A stretch of DNA of 42,906 nt from JAZLEZ01 sp045615505 (GTDB lineage: Bacteria; Spirochaetota; Spirochaetia; Sphaerochaetales; Sphaerochaetaceae). The notes under the pieces are model-generated. The model saw only the letters and a program-made list of their open reading frames with translations, had not been told where the DNA came from and did not search any database. The translations under genes and the position numbers were made by a program. Where the stretch lies: positions 1-42,906 of the forward strand of contig JAZLEZ010000038.1 of the NCBI GenBank assembly GCA_045615505.1. Direction: 5' to 3'. This document shows, piece after piece, positions 40,241-42,906 of this stretch (positions within the stretch are counted from its first letter, which is position 1; each line of letters starts with the position of its first letter).

Positions 40241-41641
40241 GTGTTTGTCAGGTTAATCGAAGTCGAACTCTCAAACTTCAAAAATGTTGAACATGGGGAA
40301 ATAAGATTCCCCAATTATCAATCTGTTGAAACAAAAGGTAACATTTCCAAAAGTGATCTCACTGGAATCTATGGTCAAAATGGTTCTGGAAAGACTGCTG
40401 TTGTAGAAGCTTTGGATATTGTCAAAAACATTCTATCTGGAAACCCTGTACCATATAACGATTACTCTGGGATAATAAACCAAGGGGCAACCGTTTCACT
40501 TTGTTTCTTTTTGCATGATGGTAACGAAAAATTTAAAGTTAAATATTCAGCAGAGCTAAAGTCCTTTGGTACAATCGTGGGAATCCCTTATGAAAAGCTT
40601 TCTTTTTGGTCAAGAGGAGCCGGATGGAGAAATGAAAAATCAATAAAAATTGTAAACCCTTACTATTCTGAAGAATCTATAATAAATGATGAACATGTTT
40701 CTCTCGAATATAAGGGAAATTGCTTTGACTTATATGACTTTATTGAGAACCCTGATAAATTAGCTGTTTCTTGTGCTTCCCATGGTCAGTCTTTTCTCTT
40801 TAACTCTTATGTCGAAAAGGTGTTAGCAGAAAAAAATTCTCCCGATGATTTTAAAATTGTTATTCAATCTCTTCAAGTCTTTTCAAAGCGTCACTTTTTT
40901 GTAATTCGGGTTAATCAATTAGCTGCAACTAATAGCCAAAATATTATTCCACTCAATGTTTATTTTACAGATAAGAATTGCGTTTTATGTGGATGTCTCC
41001 CCCTTTTTATTAACGGCATCGGCACAATTCCAGAAACATTATATCCTAGTTTTCAAAAAGTATTATCATCAATAAATTCTGCCTTAAGTGCAATAGTGCC
41101 AAATTTAAAACTTGAACCAAAAGAAATTGGAAAAGACAAAACCCCAGATGGAATTGTTTTAATCAAATTTGAAATGTATTCTCTTCGAAATGGAAAAACT
41201 TTTTCAACTAAATATGAGTCAGAAGGGATCAAAAGGATTATCTCTCTTTTAAGTTGTATTATTTCTGCATTTAATGATCCTTGCATTTCGCTTGTAGTTG
41301 ATGAGCTTGATTCAGGTATTTTTGAATATTTACTCGGTGAAATATTATCTGCTATTGAGAAAGAAGCAAAAGGCCAAATTATCTTTACATCTCACAACCT
41401 GAGAGCATTTGAAAAACTTCCTAATCACAGTATCTATTGTTCAACAACGAATCCTCAAAATAGATATGTTAAATTAACTGGAATTAATGCAAACAATAAC
41501 AAAAGAGATTTTTACATTAGATCTTTGGTGTTAGGAGGTCAAAAAGAACTTCTTTATTCAGGTGATGATCTTGATAACATTGGATACGCATTCCGACAAG
41601 CAGGAAGACAATCTGAGGTGCTTAGTGAAAAAGAAGAATAA
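40241..41641 (+). CDS. AAA/SMC-like ATPase, first gene of a putative defence pair
   Basis: ATPase of 466 residues of the AAA_15/AAA_21 group found in OLD, Gabija, PARIS and Abi systems. Motifs: N-terminal IEVELSNFKNVEHGEIRF, Walker A GIYGQNGSGKTAVVEAL, a signature-like SEGIKRIISLLS, Walker B ISLVVDELDSGIFEYLL and the switch His in IIFTSHNLRAFEKL. A C-terminal nuclease domain is absent; the next gene appears to supply it. GTG 40241 follows GAGGAG by seven bases. An out-of-frame ATG (40239) overlaps it and opens only five codons. The gene overlaps its partner by 17 bp. Base composition is more AT-rich than the chromosome to the left. Confidence 0.85.
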   Translation: MFVRLIEVELSNFKNVEHGEIRFPNYQSVETKGNISKSDLTGIYGQNGSGKTAVVEALDIVKNILSGNPVPYNDYSGIINQGATVSLCFFLHDGNEKFKVKYSAELKSFGTIVGIPYEKLSFWSRGAGWRNEKSIKIVNPYYSEESIINDEHVSLEYKGNCFDLYDFIENPDKLAVSCASHGQSFLFNSYVEKVLAEKNSPDDFKIVIQSLQVFSKRHFFVIRVNQLAATNSQNIIPLNVYFTDKNCVLCGCLPLFINGIGTIPETLYPSFQKVLSSINSALSAIVPNLKLEPKEIGKDKTPDGIVLIKFEMYSLRNGKTFSTKYESEGIKRIISLLSCIISAFNDPCISLVVDELDSGIFEYLLGEILSAIEKEAKGQIIFTSHNLRAFEKLPNHSIYCSTTNPQNRYVKLTGINANNNKRDFYIRSLVLGGQKELLYSGDDLDNIGYAFRQAGRQSEVLSEKEE

Positions 41642-42332
41642 TACAAAAAAAGTATTTGTTTTCATTTTAGAAGGCTGGTCAGATAAAAGTGCTTTGGAAG
41701 GTATTCTAAAGAAAATCTACCAAAATCGTTATGTCTATTCTGTTGTTATGTATGGAGATATTACCTCAGATGAAAAAATAAAAGTAGGAGATATTGAAAA
41801 TATAATTTATAAGAAGGTAAAAGAAAAAACTGAAGAGGATAAGATTAAACTGTCTGATATTGTTAATATATTTCAAATTTGTGATACAGATGGCGTCTTT
41901 ATTCCTAATGAAAACATAGTTTTAGTAGACTCAAAAGATGTAAAATATTCTTCAACTTGTATTTCGACCTGTGATGTAAATGGAATAATAGAAAGGAATA
42001 TTCACAAAAAAAATGTCATCAATTATCTGTTAAGCAAAAATAGTATCAAATCAATTCCATATAAGCTTTTTTTCATGTCTTGCAATCTTGATCATGTTCT
42101 ATATAACGAACAGAATTTAGACGATGATTTAAAAGTTGAATATGCCGATGATTTTTTCAATAGATTTCAAAATTGTCCAACTGATTTTATTGAATTCTTG
42201 GAACAAAATTCTTTTGGAGTACCAAAGAATTTAATAGATTCTTGGAAATATATTTCTAAAGATTTACATTCCCTAGAAAGACACAATAATTTCTTTCTTT
42301 GTTTTGAAGAGCATCCACCATATGCACAATAA
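41625..42332 (+). CDS. TOPRIM-like putative nuclease, second gene of the pair
   Basis: The 235-residue protein is not a named family to me. Its N-terminus VFVFILEGWSDKSALEGIL carries the TOPRIM Glu motif, and FQICDTDGVFI provides a DxD; a GDITSDEKI strand lies between them. A later SCNLDHVLYNEQNLDDD segment looks conserved-type and acidic. This is the fold of OLD-type nucleases, but here it is separate from the ATPase. It starts at GTG 41625, with GAGG seven bases before, inside the end of the ATPase gene, so the two products are probably made in fixed ratio and act together. Function as an anti-phage effector is inference. Confidence 0.65.
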   Translation: MKKKNNTKKVFVFILEGWSDKSALEGILKKIYQNRYVYSVVMYGDITSDEKIKVGDIENIIYKKVKEKTEEDKIKLSDIVNIFQICDTDGVFIPNENIVLVDSKDVKYSSTCISTCDVNGIIERNIHKKNVINYLLSKNSIKSIPYKLFFMSCNLDHVLYNEQNLDDDLKVEYADDFFNRFQNCPTDFIEFLEQNSFGVPKNLIDSWKYISKDLHSLERHNNFFLCFEEHPPYAQ

Positions 42333-42375
42333 CTGCAAAAAAATGCAACTTGCACTTCACCTATTAGTGTAATGC

Positions 42376-42424
42376 TGAACGACCTACACTTTTTGAGACA
42401 AATGTTCTCGAGAACAGGTCGTTC
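42376..42424. mobile_element. IS terminal repeat with stem-loop, remnant of an IS3-like element
   Basis: GAACGACCT (42377-42385) and AGGTCGTTC (42416-42424) form a 9-bp inverted repeat, with the palindrome GTTCTCGAGAAC in its loop and a T-rich run after it. The left arm continues TGAACGACCTACACTTTTTG in the style of IS3-family ends (TGA..., T-rich). The transposase fragment begins just inside it. It also could terminate transcription of the ATPase/TOPRIM-like pair. Confidence 0.5.
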
Positions 42425-42430
42425 ATTTTT

Positions 42431-42556
42431 TTATTTATTTTGTTCATAGTACTTTAACTCAAATTCATTCGGTGTAAGATTATGCAGCTTCTGATGAGGG
42501 CGTACTTCATTATGGGAAATAAAAACCTTGTAATTTTTTCTACTCTCAGCATCCTC
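42431..42556 (-). pseudogene. C-terminal fragment of an IS3-type transposase
   Basis: Only the end of an integrase-core transposase is present: SRKNYKVFISHNEVRPHQKL followed by HNLTPNEFELKYYEQNK. The motif H-NEVRPHQKLHNLTP matches the YNxxRPHxxLxxxTP end of IS3 OrfB. Nothing upstream in any frame continues the catalytic core, so the element is a decayed remnant. Confidence 0.75.
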
Positions 42557-42662
42557 AGGAAAAACAAACGGAAAAACAAAAAATATCATTGGGTATATTG
42601 TTCCAAAGATATAATGAAGATAGCAATCAAGAAGATTATGCTTTAGTTGATACAACTATCCC

Positions 42663-42699
42663 TAATCGTAGGACAGTTCAAAAGTAATCGTAGGACAGT
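42663..42699. repeat. Direct repeat TAATCGTAGGACAGT x2
   Basis: The 15-mer occurs at 42663-42677 and 42685-42699, a 22-bp step. Repeated binding sites of this kind occur at the ends of IS21-type and some other insertion sequences. No transposase goes with it in the window. Confidence 0.6.
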
Positions 42700-42753
42700 A
42701 TAAAATTCAGTCTTCAGACGATGGTTTCTGTGCTCTTGGATTTCTACTTAGCC

Positions 42754-42906
42754 TCATAATTCTGTATATTCTCCTGCATCAAAATATCTGAATGATCCCA
42801 ATGAGAAAAATTCCAAGGTAATGTATTTAAGCAATTTCTCATATCCATTTATTTCAGGAGCTGTTCCGTCAGATGATAATACCATAAGTTCTTCCTGTGA
42901 ATCCTT
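42754..42906 (-). CDS. C-terminal end of an unidentified protein, running off the right edge
   Basis: An open frame of 50 codons enters from the right edge and ends with TGA at 42756-42754. The product ends EFFSLGSFRYFDAGEYTEL and has no recognisable motif. Frame choice rests on its openness alone; the start lies outside the window. Confidence 0.35.
   Translation of the reverse strand, partial: KDSQEELMVLSSDGTAPEINGYEKLLKYITLEFFSLGSFRYFDAGEYTEL

Noticed and set aside
40241..42332. Assignment to PARIS (AriA/AriB) or Gabija
   Set aside because: The architecture is similar, but the second protein does not show features that allow DUF4435 to be called, and there is no UvrD-like helicase as in Gabija. 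Left as a related but unassigned pair.
36700..42906. Direct repeat of the tRNA-Leu 3' end as an attachment site
   Set aside because: No second copy of the tRNA 3' segment was seen downstream within the window.

Overview
The window looks like a chromosomal segment of a low-to-moderate GC host-associated spirochaete, most likely Treponema or a close relative. The signs are an EF-G2 of the spirochaetal recycling type beside a second divergent EF-G-like GTPase, a fused AroD-AroE enzyme, a cystalysin-like MalY aminotransferase, a DUF3798-type ABC importer, and a relaxed spirochaetal lipobox. The organism is inferred from protein resemblance; no rRNA gene lies inside the window.

Layout. 1-250: a minus-strand promoter and structured leader, probably of an rRNA operon just outside the left edge. 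0.4-8 kb: comM, tRNA-Lys and tRNA-Glu, a PHP phosphatase, two adjacent EF-G paralogues, trmB. 8-16 kb: mfd, nrdR and dgt on minus, then a small membrane gene, aroK and aroC on plus converging on aroDE. 16-25 kb: ABC-F ATPase, SIMPL lipoprotein, a hpt/CofE-like/HAD operon, malY, aldehyde dehydrogenase, an outer-membrane-barrel-like protein and a KDPG-aldolase-like protein. 25-33 kb: YgiQ radical SAM protein and a five-gene ABC importer operon. 32.9-34.2 kb: a promoter, about 270 nt of structured RNA, a 28-codon ORF whose ribosome binding site is paired into a stem, and an EamA-family transporter. 34-36.8 kb: prsW, nudF, maf and LOG in one tightly packed operon, then tRNA-Leu. 36.8-42.9 kb: an AT-rich accessory island directly behind tRNA-Leu, with 19-bp-period repeats, two incomplete serine recombinase genes, a complete MunI-like restriction-modification system, an overlapping ATPase + TOPRIM-like pair, and IS3-like remnants.

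How the parts work together. The aro genes supply three shikimate-pathway activities (dehydroquinate dehydratase/shikimate dehydrogenase, shikimate kinase, chorismate synthase). dgt and nrdR bear on dNTP supply and mfd on transcription-coupled repair. The island is a defence cluster: the MunI-like endonuclease, its controller protein with tandem C-boxes, and a divergent MT-A70-type methylase with a G10 tract at its start, followed by an ATPase/nuclease-like pair of OLD/Gabija/PARIS architecture.

Three observations stand out. First, many genes here have a -10 element ending 6-9 nt before the start codon and no Shine-Dalgarno sequence, so leaderless mRNA seems common. Second, the structured RNA upstream of the EamA gene resembles no riboswitch class I recognise and appears to sequester a ribosome binding site. 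Third, the ATPase/TOPRIM-like pair next to the MunI-like system is a candidate little-described defence module.
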